Below, one piece after another: positions 1 through 7,390 of a stretch of DNA of 64,000 nt (the stretch's first letter is position 1; every line of letters begins with the position of its first letter). The notes below the pieces were generated by a model, which had not been told where the DNA came from, searched no databases, and saw nothing but the letters and a program-made list of their open reading frames with translations. The DNA is taken from positions 496,001-560,000 of the forward strand of contig NZ_CP009438.1 of assembly GCF_000761215.1 (NCBI RefSeq), written 5' to 3'. Source of the DNA: Streptomyces glaucescens. GTDB lineage: Bacteria > Actinomycetota > Actinomycetes > Streptomycetales > Streptomycetaceae. A program made the translations under genes and the position numbers.

Positions 1-450
1 CTCACCGGCCGCACCGCGCAGGGCGAGGAGGCCGAACGCGCCTTCCGCACCAAGCTCGCCGAGGCGGAGCGGAACAAGAGCGACAGGACCGCGCTGATCA
101 TCTACGGCAGCGACGAGAACTTCGGCGTCGCCACCCCCGGCACCGACGTGGTCGCCGGCCTCTTCCCGAAGCTCGCCGAATACCCCTGGAAGTCCCGGGG
201 CGTGGAGGGCGGTTACAGCCTGGAGGAGATCCTCGCTCAGGGCGTGGACGTGCTGTTCGTCGAGACGATGAGCTTCGGCGAACCGGACGGCACGCTCTCG
301 GAGAAGCTGGCGGACAACCCGCTGTGGAGCAGGATCCCGGCCGTCGCGAACGGGGACGTCCACGAGGTCGACTCCGAGGTGTGGGCCAAGGGGCGCGGCA
401 CCCGCTCCCTGGGGCTCGTCCTCGACGAGGCCGTGGCCGCGCTGCGGTGA
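1..450 (+). CDS. FecB-type metal-chelate/siderophore ABC substrate-binding protein (3' part)
   Basis: The reading frame is open from base 1, so only the C-terminal 149 residues are present and the start and signal peptide lie outside the window. The segment matches the C-terminal lobe of periplasmic-binding-protein-like FecB/BtuF proteins: a strand-helix GVDVLFVE, then the PLWSRIPAVANGDVHEVDSEVW pattern (given in pieces: PLWSRIPAV, NGDVHEVD) that typically precedes the last helix. In this family the lipoprotein captures ferric siderophores, heme, cobalamin or other chelates outside the membrane. Its stop overlaps the permease start in a GTGA, so it is the first visible gene of an importer operon. 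The substrate cannot be read from the sequence; the adjacent RiPP genes suggest it may be their product. Confidence 0.85.
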   Translation, partial: LTGRTAQGEEAERAFRTKLAEAERNKSDRTALIIYGSDENFGVATPGTDVVAGLFPKLAEYPWKSRGVEGGYSLEEILAQGVDVLFVETMSFGEPDGTLSEKLADNPLWSRIPAVANGDVHEVDSEVWAKGRGTRSLGLVLDEAVAALR

Positions 451-1484
451 GCATGCCCACCGGGAACCCGGAGCCGGTGACGGGGGCACCGTCCGCCGGT
501 CCGCCGGGGCCGCGGCCGCCGTCGGCGCACCGCTGGGCACGGCTCGCCGCCCTGGTCCTACTGCTCGTCGTGGCGTCCGGGTGCGCGCTGTGCCTCGGTA
601 CGCCCCACGTGCCCCCGCACCGGCTGTTCGTCGGTGACGAGATCACCCGGGTCGTCGTCACCGAACTGCGGGTGCCCCGGCTGGTGCTGGCGCTCGTCGC
701 GGGCGCCTGCCTGGGCGCGGCGGGACTGGTGCTCCAGGAGGCGCTGCGCAATCCGCTGGCCGTCCCCGAGATGCTGGGGGTGTCCTCGGGCGCGGCCCTC
801 GGGGTCGCCGCGCCGCTCGTGCTGGCGGTGGCCGTGCCGGCGGCCGTCCAGCCCCTGCTGGCCATCGGCGGCGCCGCGCTGGGCGGCGGACTGACCCTGC
901 TGGCGGCCGGACTGGGGCGCAGCCCCGCCGCCGTGCTGCTCACCGGAGCGGCGGTCGCCGCCGCGCTGCAGGCGGCGCTGCTGGTGCTCATGGTGATGGC
1001 CGATCAGCTCGACCTCCAGCTGATCTACCGCTATCTGCTCGGCTCGCTCTCCGCCCGCACCTGGGAGGACGTCACCGGGCTGTGGCCGTGGCTGCTGGTC
1101 GCGGTTCCCGCGCTGGTGCTGTGCGCGCCGGTGCTCGCGGTGCTCCGGCTCGGTGACGACGACGCCGAGGCGCTGGGGGTGCGGGTGCGCCGGGCGCGCT
1201 TCGCGGCGCTCGCCGTCGCCGTCGTGCTGATCGCCCCGGTGACCGCCGTGTGCGGTCCGGTGGCCTGGGTGGGTTTCCTCGCCCCGCACCTGGCCCGGCG
1301 CCTCGACCCGCGTGCCGACGCGGTGGGCTGGCTGCCCTGGTCGGCGGCGTGGGGCGCGGCCGTGGTGGCCGTCGCCGACATCCCGGCCCGGCTGGCGCTG
1401 GCGCCCACGGAGACACCCGCCGGCGCCTGGACGGCGCTGCTCGGCGTCCCGGCCGGGGTGGCACTGCTGCGGAGGTCACGATGA
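447..1484 (+). CDS. FecCD-family ABC transporter permease (first)
   Basis: 345 residues from GTG 447, which overlaps the upstream stop by 4 nt; ATG 453 is an in-frame alternative two codons later. The protein is a string of hydrophobic segments with the FecCD hallmarks VPRLVLALVAGACLGAAG and LQEALRNPLAVPEMLGVSSGA (shown in parts: RNPLAVPEMLGVSSGA), and the cytoplasmic loop GPVAWVGFLAPHLAR that contacts the ATPase. It would form half of the type II importer channel for a metal chelate. The next permease starts inside its stop codon (ATGA), so the two subunits are translationally coupled and probably made in equal amounts. Confidence 0.9.
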   Translation: MSMPTGNPEPVTGAPSAGPPGPRPPSAHRWARLAALVLLLVVASGCALCLGTPHVPPHRLFVGDEITRVVVTELRVPRLVLALVAGACLGAAGLVLQEALRNPLAVPEMLGVSSGAALGVAAPLVLAVAVPAAVQPLLAIGGAALGGGLTLLAAGLGRSPAAVLLTGAAVAAALQAALLVLMVMADQLDLQLIYRYLLGSLSARTWEDVTGLWPWLLVAVPALVLCAPVLAVLRLGDDDAEALGVRVRRARFAALAVAVVLIAPVTAVCGPVAWVGFLAPHLARRLDPRADAVGWLPWSAAWGAAVVAVADIPARLALAPTETPAGAWTALLGVPAGVALLRRSR

Positions 1485-2527
1485 AACGCGTCGCGGACGC
1501 GCCGGTGAGGGACCGCTCGGTGGGGCGGCGCTACGGAGTGCTGGGCGCACTGCTCCTGCTGGCCGCGTGCGCCGGGCTGCTGGCCGGGCGGGCGATGTCC
1601 CCGGAGGTGGTCTGGGACGTGCTGACCGGTGGGGGTGAACCGCTGGACCGCCATGTGCTGTTCGAACTGCGCCTGCCGCGCCTGCTGGTGTCCCTGGGCG
1701 CGGGTGCCTGTCTCGGCGCGGCCGGTCTCGTCCTGCAGTCGGCGCTGCGCAATCCGCTCGCCGGCCCCGAGGTCACGGGCGTCACGTCGGGCGCGGTGCT
1801 CGGCGCGGTCGCCGCGACGGGGCTCGGCCTCGCGGGCTGGCAGTCGCCGTTCGCCGTGGTCGTCGCCTCGTGCGTGGGCGGCTTGGCCGGGGCGGGGCTG
1901 CTCTGGCTGCTGACCGGGCGCGGCCAAGGCGATCCGGCCCGGATCGCGGTGCACGGCGTGCTGGTCTCGGCGGTGCTCGGCGGACTCACCGCCATGGTGC
2001 TGCTGGTGGCGCCCGGCGAACTGGGGAGCGTCGTGCAGTGGCTCGTCGGCAGCACCGAAGGCCGGGTCTGGGCGCACTGGCACCTGCTGTGGCCGTGGGC
2101 CCTGCCGTGGCTGGTCGCGGCCTGGCTGCTGTCCGGGCCGCTGACCCTGCTGCGGTGCGGGGACGAACTCGCCGCCGCGGCCGGGCTGCCGGCCGCCCGC
2201 GCCCGCGCGCTCGCCCTGCTGTGCGCGGTCGCCCTGACGGCGGGCGCGGTGGCCTCGGTCGGCGCGCTGGGTTTCGTGGGACTGCTGGTCCCCCATGTCG
2301 CGGTGGCCGTGTTCGGCGCCGACCTGCGGGTTGCCCTGCCGGGAGCCGCGCTGCTGGGGGCGGTCGTGGTGGGCGGGGCGGACGCGGCGGCGCAGGCGGT
2401 CTCCCGGCTGCTGGCGTCCGTGGAGGACGCCGGCCGGTTCTCGCTGCCCGTCGGTGCGCTGACCACCTGTGCGGGAGCGGTGCTGCTGCTGATCGTCGTG
2501 CGCTGCACGCCGGACGAGGGCGCCTGA
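1481..2527 (+). CDS. FecCD-family ABC transporter permease (second)
   Basis: 348 residues beginning at ATG 1481. It repeats the signatures of its neighbour: LPRLLVSLGAGACLGAAG, then LRNPLAGPEVTGVTSGA and the coupling loop GALGFVGLLVPHV. A short basic cytoplasmic N-terminus precedes about nine or ten hydrophobic segments. It is the partner permease of a heterodimeric iron/cobalamin-type importer. The ATPase gene follows after 40 nt. The parallel ALRNPLA motif in both permeases shows they are duplicates of one ancestral gene. Confidence 0.9.
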   Translation: MKRVADAPVRDRSVGRRYGVLGALLLLAACAGLLAGRAMSPEVVWDVLTGGGEPLDRHVLFELRLPRLLVSLGAGACLGAAGLVLQSALRNPLAGPEVTGVTSGAVLGAVAATGLGLAGWQSPFAVVVASCVGGLAGAGLLWLLTGRGQGDPARIAVHGVLVSAVLGGLTAMVLLVAPGELGSVVQWLVGSTEGRVWAHWHLLWPWALPWLVAAWLLSGPLTLLRCGDELAAAAGLPAARARALALLCAVALTAGAVASVGALGFVGLLVPHVAVAVFGADLRVALPGAALLGAVVVGGADAAAQAVSRLLASVEDAGRFSLPVGALTTCAGAVLLLIVVRCTPDEGA

Positions 2528-2567
2528 CCGCGCCGGCTGAACACCCTACGGACGTGGAGGACATGGC

Positions 2568-3365
2568 ATGAGCGAACCCGTCGGCATCAGTGTCGAGGGG
2601 GTCCACTTCGGGTACCCCGGCCGGCCCGTGCTGCGCGGCGTCGACCTGACGGTCGAACCGGGCGAACTGACCGCCCTCGTCGGCCTGAACGGCTGCGGCA
2701 AGTCGACCCTGCTGCGGCTCACGGCCGGGCTGCTGCGGCCCGGCAAGGGGCGGGTGCTGCTCGGCGGGCAGGACCTGGCCGGGCTGTCCCGGCGGGCCGC
2801 GGCCCGCCGGGTGGCGCTGCTGCACCAGTCCGCCCCGGCGGTGCCGGGGATGACGGTGCGGCAGCTCGTGCGGCAGGGGCGGTACGCGGCGCGCGGCCCG
2901 CTCGGCATGCTGCGCGAGGGCGACGACGCCGTGGTGCGGCGGGCGCTGGAGGACGTCGGCGTGGCCGGCTGGGCCGACCGGTCCGTCGAAGGGCTCTCCG
3001 GCGGGGAGCGGCAGCGGGTGCGGCTGGCCATGGCGCTGGCGCAGGACACCCGGGTGCTGCTGCTCGACGAGCCGACCACGTACCTGGATCTGCATCACCA
3101 GCTGGACGTGCTGCGGACGGTGGTGCGGCTGCGGGAGGAACGGGGCCTGACCGTCGTCATGGTGCTGCACGACCTCGCCCACGCCGCGCGTTTCGCCGAG
3201 CGGATCGTGGCGCTGCGGGACGGGCGGGTGGTGGCGGACGGGGCGCCCGAGGAGGTGGTCACGCCCGGCTTCCTCGCGGAGGTGCTGCGGGTGGCCGGCC
3301 GGGTGGGCCGGGACCCCGAGGGGAACTGGCCCGTGTGTTACCCAGATCACCCTCTGCCCACCTAG
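2568..3365 (+). CDS. FecE-type ABC transporter ATP-binding protein
   Basis: 265 residues; ATG 2568 is preceded by GTGGAGG at 2554-2560. Walker A GLNGCGKST is at residues 39-47; the signature LSGGERQR and Walker B VLLLDEPTTYLDLHHQ are intact. The TYLD D-loop and the NDLAHAARFAERIV-like H-loop (MVLHDLAHAARFAER) are typical of FecE/FhuC ATPases. It would energise the two permeases upstream. Its stop codon lies 5 nt before the Fur-like operator at 3371, so the importer operon and the RiPP operon meet at a metal-responsive site. Confidence 0.92.
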   Translation: MSEPVGISVEGVHFGYPGRPVLRGVDLTVEPGELTALVGLNGCGKSTLLRLTAGLLRPGKGRVLLGGQDLAGLSRRAAARRVALLHQSAPAVPGMTVRQLVRQGRYAARGPLGMLREGDDAVVRRALEDVGVAGWADRSVEGLSGGERQRVRLAMALAQDTRVLLLDEPTTYLDLHHQLDVLRTVVRLREERGLTVVMVLHDLAHAARFAERIVALRDGRVVADGAPEEVVTPGFLAEVLRVAGRVGRDPEGNWPVCYPDHPLPT

Positions 3366-3370
3366 AAAAA

Positions 3371-3385
3371 CGATAATCATATTCA
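3371..3385. promoter_or_regulatory. Fur/Zur-family operator candidate upstream of the RiPP precursor
   Basis: CGATAATCATATTCA matches the 7-1-7 Fur consensus TGATAATNATTATCA and the actinobacterial Zur-type TGAAAATNATTTTCA at about 12 of 15 positions each. It is a sharply AT-rich island in very GC-rich DNA. It sits between the importer ATPase stop and the precursor start at 3448, where a promoter for the RiPP operon is expected. Which regulator binds (Zur, Fur/CatR/Nur family) cannot be decided by eye. Confidence 0.6.
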
Positions 3386-3447
3386 TTAGTGTTCATGGCG
3401 CGGCGCTCAGCAGAACGCCGCAAGTCCCTTGAGATGGAGGAACGTTC

Positions 3448-3561
3448 GTGGAGAACGAACAGGTCTTCGCACCGATCGCCGACCCGGGCCAGCTGGCCCA
3501 CGACTCGGCGTCCCACTCCAACGCCCTCGTCGAGAACCCCTTCGAGGACACCGAGGAGTAA
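3448..3561 (+). CDS. Candidate TOMM/RiPP precursor peptide (37 aa)
   Basis: GTG 3448 is preceded by a strong GATGGAGG (GGAGG at 3436-3440, spacing 7) and the frame stops with TAA at 3561. The peptide is acidic, with an apparent leader (residues 2-17, ENEQVFAPIADPGQLA), a short segment HDSASHSNA with Ser20, Ser22 and Ser24 alternating with Ala and His, and an acidic tail ending in NPFEDTEE. It has no Cys, so any YcaO-made heterocycles would be oxazol(in)es. It lies directly before an E1-like leader-binding protein, YcaO and SagB genes, the standard place for a TOMM substrate. I know no characterised precursor with this sequence; the substrate role is inferred from position, size and ribosome binding site. 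Confidence 0.7.
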   Translation: MENEQVFAPIADPGQLAHDSASHSNALVENPFEDTEE

Positions 3562-3580
3562 GCGAGGGCTTCCCCTCACC

Positions 3581-3612
3581 GGCGGGCCCGTCCGTCCCAG
3601 GGCGGGCCCGCC
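3581..3612 (+). terminator. Attenuator-like hairpin between precursor and modification genes
   Basis: A perfect 10-bp stem, GGCGGGCCCG (3581-3590) with CGGGCCCGCC (3603-3612), and a 12-nt loop. It begins 19 nt after the precursor stop and lacks a T run. Hairpins here are common in RiPP operons, where they keep precursor mRNA in excess over enzyme mRNA. A TTCCCGC unit repeated about four times (3649-3676) follows, before the next gene. Confidence 0.5.
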
Positions 3613-3693
3613 CCCTTCCCCGCTCCCGCAATGCCCGCAACTCCGCAATTCCCGCTTCCCGCTTCCCGCTTCCCGCCCGGCAGGAGAACCGAC

Positions 3694-4536
3694 GTGTCAC
3701 GCAGCCAGCTCGCACCCGGAGTCGAGGTCGTCGCCGTCGACGGGCGAGGACTGGCCGTCCGCACGCCCGACGGCGAGTTTCTCCGCGTCAACACCGGCCG
3801 CGTGGACGCGGACGTGCTCCGCGCCCGGCTGACCGGGGCGGACCCGGCCGGCGGCGACCGCGAACTCGACCGGCTCGTCGACGCGTTCGCGGAGGCCGGA
3901 TACCTGACGACCGAGGACGGCACACCCGCCGCGGGCACCGCGCCCGCCGCCTGGCCCGCCGCGCGCCGCCCCGTCCTGCTGCTCGGCGACCCCGTCCTCA
4001 CCGAGCCCCTCGCCCGGCTGCTGCGGGCCGCGGGTGCCGCACCCCAGCCCGGCACACCCGGCGAGTCCGTCGCACCGGACGTCGCCGCCGTCGTCTGGTG
4101 CCTCGACGGCCCCGTCCCGCCCGGCCTGTGGGACGACGCCGACCGGCTGCCCCAGCGGGGAGTCGCCTGGCAGCGCTGCCACCGCGAAGGCTGGCAGGCC
4201 TACGTCGAGCCGGTCGCGGCCGCCCCCTCGGACGTCACCGCCGCCCATCTGCGCGCCCGCCGGCTCGCCGCCACCCCGGCCCACCGGGAGCTGGCCGCCT
4301 ACTGGGACGGCCCGCGCACCGGCGGCGCTCCCGTACGGCTCACCGCACCGGCGGCGGCCCTGCTCGCCGCGCTGCTCGCCGACGACCTCGCCCGCTGGGC
4401 CACCGACGCGCCCGGCACCGGTGCGCTGCCCGCCCGGCGCCGGCTGCGCCGCGTCGACCTGCGCACCCTGACCGTCACCGAACACCCGGTCCTGCCCGTC
4501 CCCGCCGTCACCCGGCCGCCGGTGACCGCCCGGTGA
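3694..4536 (+). CDS. TOMM precursor leader-binding, E1-like cyclodehydratase partner
   Basis: 280 residues from GTG 3694, chosen because AGGAG at 3682-3686 sits 7 nt upstream. Residues 1 to about 75 look like a RiPP recognition element (winged helix): PGVEVVAVDGRGLAVRT, FLRVNTG, then LDRLVDAFAEAGYL. The rest resembles Ocin_ThiF-like proteins: a beta-alpha nucleotide-fold remnant around AVVWCLDG, a TPAHRELAAYW segment, and the near-terminal LTVTEHPVLPVPA motif. Such proteins bind the leader peptide and present it to YcaO. Unlike full-length family members it stops soon after HPVLPVP and has only two Cys, so it lacks the usual Cys-rich zinc site. The next gene overlaps by GTGA. Confidence 0.75.
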   Translation: MSRSQLAPGVEVVAVDGRGLAVRTPDGEFLRVNTGRVDADVLRARLTGADPAGGDRELDRLVDAFAEAGYLTTEDGTPAAGTAPAAWPAARRPVLLLGDPVLTEPLARLLRAAGAAPQPGTPGESVAPDVAAVVWCLDGPVPPGLWDDADRLPQRGVAWQRCHREGWQAYVEPVAAAPSDVTAAHLRARRLAATPAHRELAAYWDGPRTGGAPVRLTAPAAALLAALLADDLARWATDAPGTGALPARRRLRRVDLRTLTVTEHPVLPVPAVTRPPVTAR

Positions 4537-6014
4537 CGGCGTACACCACGACCGTGTGCGGCCTGGCCACCGACGTCCTGCTCCCGGACGGTCCCGGCCC
4601 CTTCCCCACGGTCCTCGTCCGCACCCCCTACGACCGCCGGGCCCACCGCGCGGAGCTGCGCGGCTGGGCGGCCCGCGGATTCGCCGCCGTGGCGCAGGAC
4701 GTGCGCGGACGGTTCGCCTCGCCGGGGGACTGGCGGCCGTACCAGACCGAGGCCGCGGACGGCGCGCGGACCGCGCGCTGGATCCGCGGCCGGACCTGGA
4801 GCGACGGCCGCCTGGTGGCATCCGGTGCCTCCTACGCCGCGCACTGCGCCCTCACCCTCGCCCTGGAAGCGCCGGCTGACGCGCGCCCGGACGCCGTACT
4901 GGCCGCCGTGCCCGCCCTCGGCGCCGCCGACACCGCGCGGGAACCGTCGGGCGCGGAGCGGCTGCTGACCCGCGCCGGGTGGTGGGCGGCGCACGGCGAC
5001 CGGCCGGACTCGGACGGCGGCGCGCTGGACAAGGCCCTCGCCGCGGACCCGGACCTGCTCGCCCACCTGCCGGTGCTGGACCTGCCCCGGCGGCTCGGGC
5101 GGAAGCTGCCCTCGTGGCCCGGGATGTGGCGGCGCCGCGACCGGGGGCGGCTGGTCGCCCTGGCTGCCGGGGCGCGGGTGCCGCTGCTCGCGGTCGGCGG
5201 TCACCACGACCACTTCGCCGAGGACACCGTCGAGTTGTGGCGCCGCTGGGGCGGCCCCTCCGCGCGCCTGCTGATGGGACCGTGGGGCCACGGCCTCACC
5301 GCCGGCCCGGGCTCCGACGCCCGTCCCGCCCACCGTGTGCGCCTCGGCGACCTCTACGCGCGCTGGGCCCGCGCCGCCCTCGCCGGACGGCTGACGGACG
5401 GGCGGACCGGTGCCGTCGCGCTCGGCGGCAGCCCGCTGTGGACGGCGGCGGACGCGGAGGGCGAGCCCTGGGCGCCGCGTCTGCGCCCGCTGCGCGGCAC
5501 CGCCTTCACCGCCGATCCCGAACGCCCGGTCTCCTCCGGCTGCCTGACCGTACCCCTCGACGGGGAGCCGGACCGCTGTGTGCTCGCCACGGACCCGCTG
5601 CCGCGCCCGCTGGACCTGCTCGGACCCGCCGGGGTCCGGCTGCGCGCCCGGGCGGACACGCCGTCCGCCGACTGGGTCGCCCGGCTCGTCGCCCTCACCC
5701 CCGAAGGGCGGGCCGAGCGGCTCGCCGTCGGGATCGTCCGGCGGGCCGGACCGCCCGGCGCATACGCCAGGTTCACCGTTCCGCTGGGCCGGCCCGCCCG
5801 GCGGCTGCGTGCCGGGACCCGGCTGCGCCTGGAGATCGCCGGGCACCACTTCCCCGCCCACGCCCGCAACCCGCACACCGGCGAGGACCCGGTCACGGCC
5901 ACCCATCTGGCCGCCTCCGCCCGTGAGGTGGACCCGTCGCGCCTGGAACTGCGGCTGAGCGTGCTCCGTACCCGCCCCCGACCCACCGACCCCGAGGAGG
6001 AGATCCCGCGATGA
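4533..6014 (+). CDS. CocE/NonD-family (S15 X-Pro dipeptidyl-peptidase-like) hydrolase
   Basis: 493 residues from GTG 4533, overlapping the previous stop. The alpha/beta hydrolase core shows the opening VRTPYDRR, VAQDVRGRFASPGDW, the nucleophile elbow GASYAAH (Ser of G-x-S-Y) and the catalytic-His region LLMGPWGHG. A C-terminal jelly-roll domain follows (residues about 310-490), ending with RLRLEIAGHHFP. The family contains cocaine esterase, glutaryl-acylases and X-Pro dipeptidyl peptidases. Between TOMM genes it could cleave the leader, trim the product or hydrolyse a side chain; the precursor has A-P and D-P bonds in its leader. No signal peptide is evident, so it should act in the cytoplasm. 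Confidence 0.82.
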   Translation: MTAYTTTVCGLATDVLLPDGPGPFPTVLVRTPYDRRAHRAELRGWAARGFAAVAQDVRGRFASPGDWRPYQTEAADGARTARWIRGRTWSDGRLVASGASYAAHCALTLALEAPADARPDAVLAAVPALGAADTAREPSGAERLLTRAGWWAAHGDRPDSDGGALDKALAADPDLLAHLPVLDLPRRLGRKLPSWPGMWRRRDRGRLVALAAGARVPLLAVGGHHDHFAEDTVELWRRWGGPSARLLMGPWGHGLTAGPGSDARPAHRVRLGDLYARWARAALAGRLTDGRTGAVALGGSPLWTAADAEGEPWAPRLRPLRGTAFTADPERPVSSGCLTVPLDGEPDRCVLATDPLPRPLDLLGPAGVRLRARADTPSADWVARLVALTPEGRAERLAVGIVRRAGPPGAYARFTVPLGRPARRLRAGTRLRLEIAGHHFPAHARNPHTGEDPVTATHLAASAREVDPSRLELRLSVLRTRPRPTDPEEEIPR

Positions 6015-7390
6015 CGCCGCTGCCGCTGGACACCCTGGTAGACCCGGTCTGCGGCATCGTCCGCAAGGTCAAGCCCGTCGAGCACCCGGAGGGCACCCCG
6101 CCCCGCTACACGGCGATGACCGCCGAGGTCGCCGACGCCCGCAGGCTGGGCCTGTGGCCCGCCGACCGGGTCTCGCTCGGCACCGCCTTCGGCGACCCGG
6201 AGACCGCCCGCACATCCGCCGTGGCCGAGGGGGTGGAACGCTACTGCGGCAACCGCCTCCCGCCGCCCGGCCACCCCGACGCGCCGCTGCGCGCCACGGC
6301 CGCCGAACTGGGCGACAAGGGACTGCGGTTGTACGGGCCGGACGAGGTGCCCGCGTACGCCGGCTGGCAGTACGGCCGCGCCGGGTTCCCCTACCGCCCC
6401 CTCACCCCGCACACCCCCGCCCTGTGGACCCGGGGCACCGAACTGCTGCCCGGCGGGGGAACCACCGAGGTGTGGGCGCCCGTAGCGCTCACCCACCTGA
6501 ACTGGCGGCAGGGCGCACTGCGGTCGCTGCCGCGCACCCACCACCTCAACTACGCCGGCATCGCCACCGGGCAGGGACTCGACGACGCCGTCGAACGCGC
6601 CCTGCTGGAGATCGCCGAGCGCGACGCGCTGGAGCTGTGGTGGCATCTCGACGGGCCCGCGCGCGGCATCGACCCGGACACCGTGCCCGGGCTCGCCGAG
6701 GATCTCGCCGGGTCCGGGCTGCGGGTGTGGCTGGTCGAGATGCCCTCCGAGTTCGCCCCCTGCGTGGCGGCCCTGGTCCACGATCCGCGGCTCGGCCTGT
6801 ACGCCGCCGGGTTCGCCTGCAAGTACGATCCGGCCGAGGCCGCCCGCAAGGCCGTGCTGGAGGCCGTGCACACCTGGGTGTTCACCCAGGGACTCACCGG
6901 GCCCGACGGCTGGGTCTTCCAGGCCGTCGACGCCGGGCTCCTCGCCAAGGGGCTCTACCTCGACCACCGTGCGGACCGCCGCTACCTCGACGTGTGCGGC
7001 GACCACTTCGAGCACGTCAGGGACCTGGGCGCGCACGTCCAGGTGTGGCTCGACCCGCGGATGGCGGCCGAGGCCCGGCGGTTCACCGACCCGGCGCTCG
7101 GCGTCGTCCCCCTCGACGCCGTCGCACCCGGCGGCAGGGAGCTGATGGACCGGGCCCTGCGACGCGGCGGCCACCGGGTCATGACCTTCGACCTCACCAC
7201 GGAGGACGTCGCCGAGACGGCGCTGCGCGTCGCCCGCGTCCTGGTCTCCGGGCTGCTCCCCAACGCGCCCGCCGCGTTCGGGTACTTCGGCTGCCCGCGC
7301 CTGGCCGAGGCCGCCGTGGCCCGCGGCTGGCGCGGCACGCCGCCCGGCGCGCCGGAGGACTTCACGCTCGCCCCTCCCCCGCACATGTGA
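6011..7390 (+). CDS. YcaO-family azoline-forming cyclodehydratase
   Basis: 459 residues, ATGA overlap with the hydrolase. The ATP-binding YcaO pattern S-x3-E-x2-E-R is present as S69, E73, E76 and R77 (TSAVAEGVERYC), and the second motif ALLEIAERDALELWW supplies the other acidic Mg-ATP ligands. YcaO proteins phosphorylate the peptide amide and form oxazolines/thiazolines from Ser, Thr or Cys. Many azoline-forming members end in PxPxP; this one ends in APPPHM, a variant tail. With the separate E1-like protein and the SagB dehydrogenase it forms a complete C-D-B set. It overlaps the next start within ATGTGA. Confidence 0.9.
   Translation: MTPLPLDTLVDPVCGIVRKVKPVEHPEGTPPRYTAMTAEVADARRLGLWPADRVSLGTAFGDPETARTSAVAEGVERYCGNRLPPPGHPDAPLRATAAELGDKGLRLYGPDEVPAYAGWQYGRAGFPYRPLTPHTPALWTRGTELLPGGGTTEVWAPVALTHLNWRQGALRSLPRTHHLNYAGIATGQGLDDAVERALLEIAERDALELWWHLDGPARGIDPDTVPGLAEDLAGSGLRVWLVEMPSEFAPCVAALVHDPRLGLYAAGFACKYDPAEAARKAVLEAVHTWVFTQGLTGPDGWVFQAVDAGLLAKGLYLDHRADRRYLDVCGDHFEHVRDLGAHVQVWLDPRMAAEARRFTDPALGVVPLDAVAPGGRELMDRALRRGGHRVMTFDLTTEDVAETALRVARVLVSGLLPNAPAAFGYFGCPRLAEAAVARGWRGTPPGAPEDFTLAPPPHM

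Noticed and set aside
324..446. N-terminal extension of the first FecCD permease back to 324
   Set aside because: The extension lies inside the FecB coding region and is Arg/Gly rich; GTG 447 forms the usual GTGA overlap.
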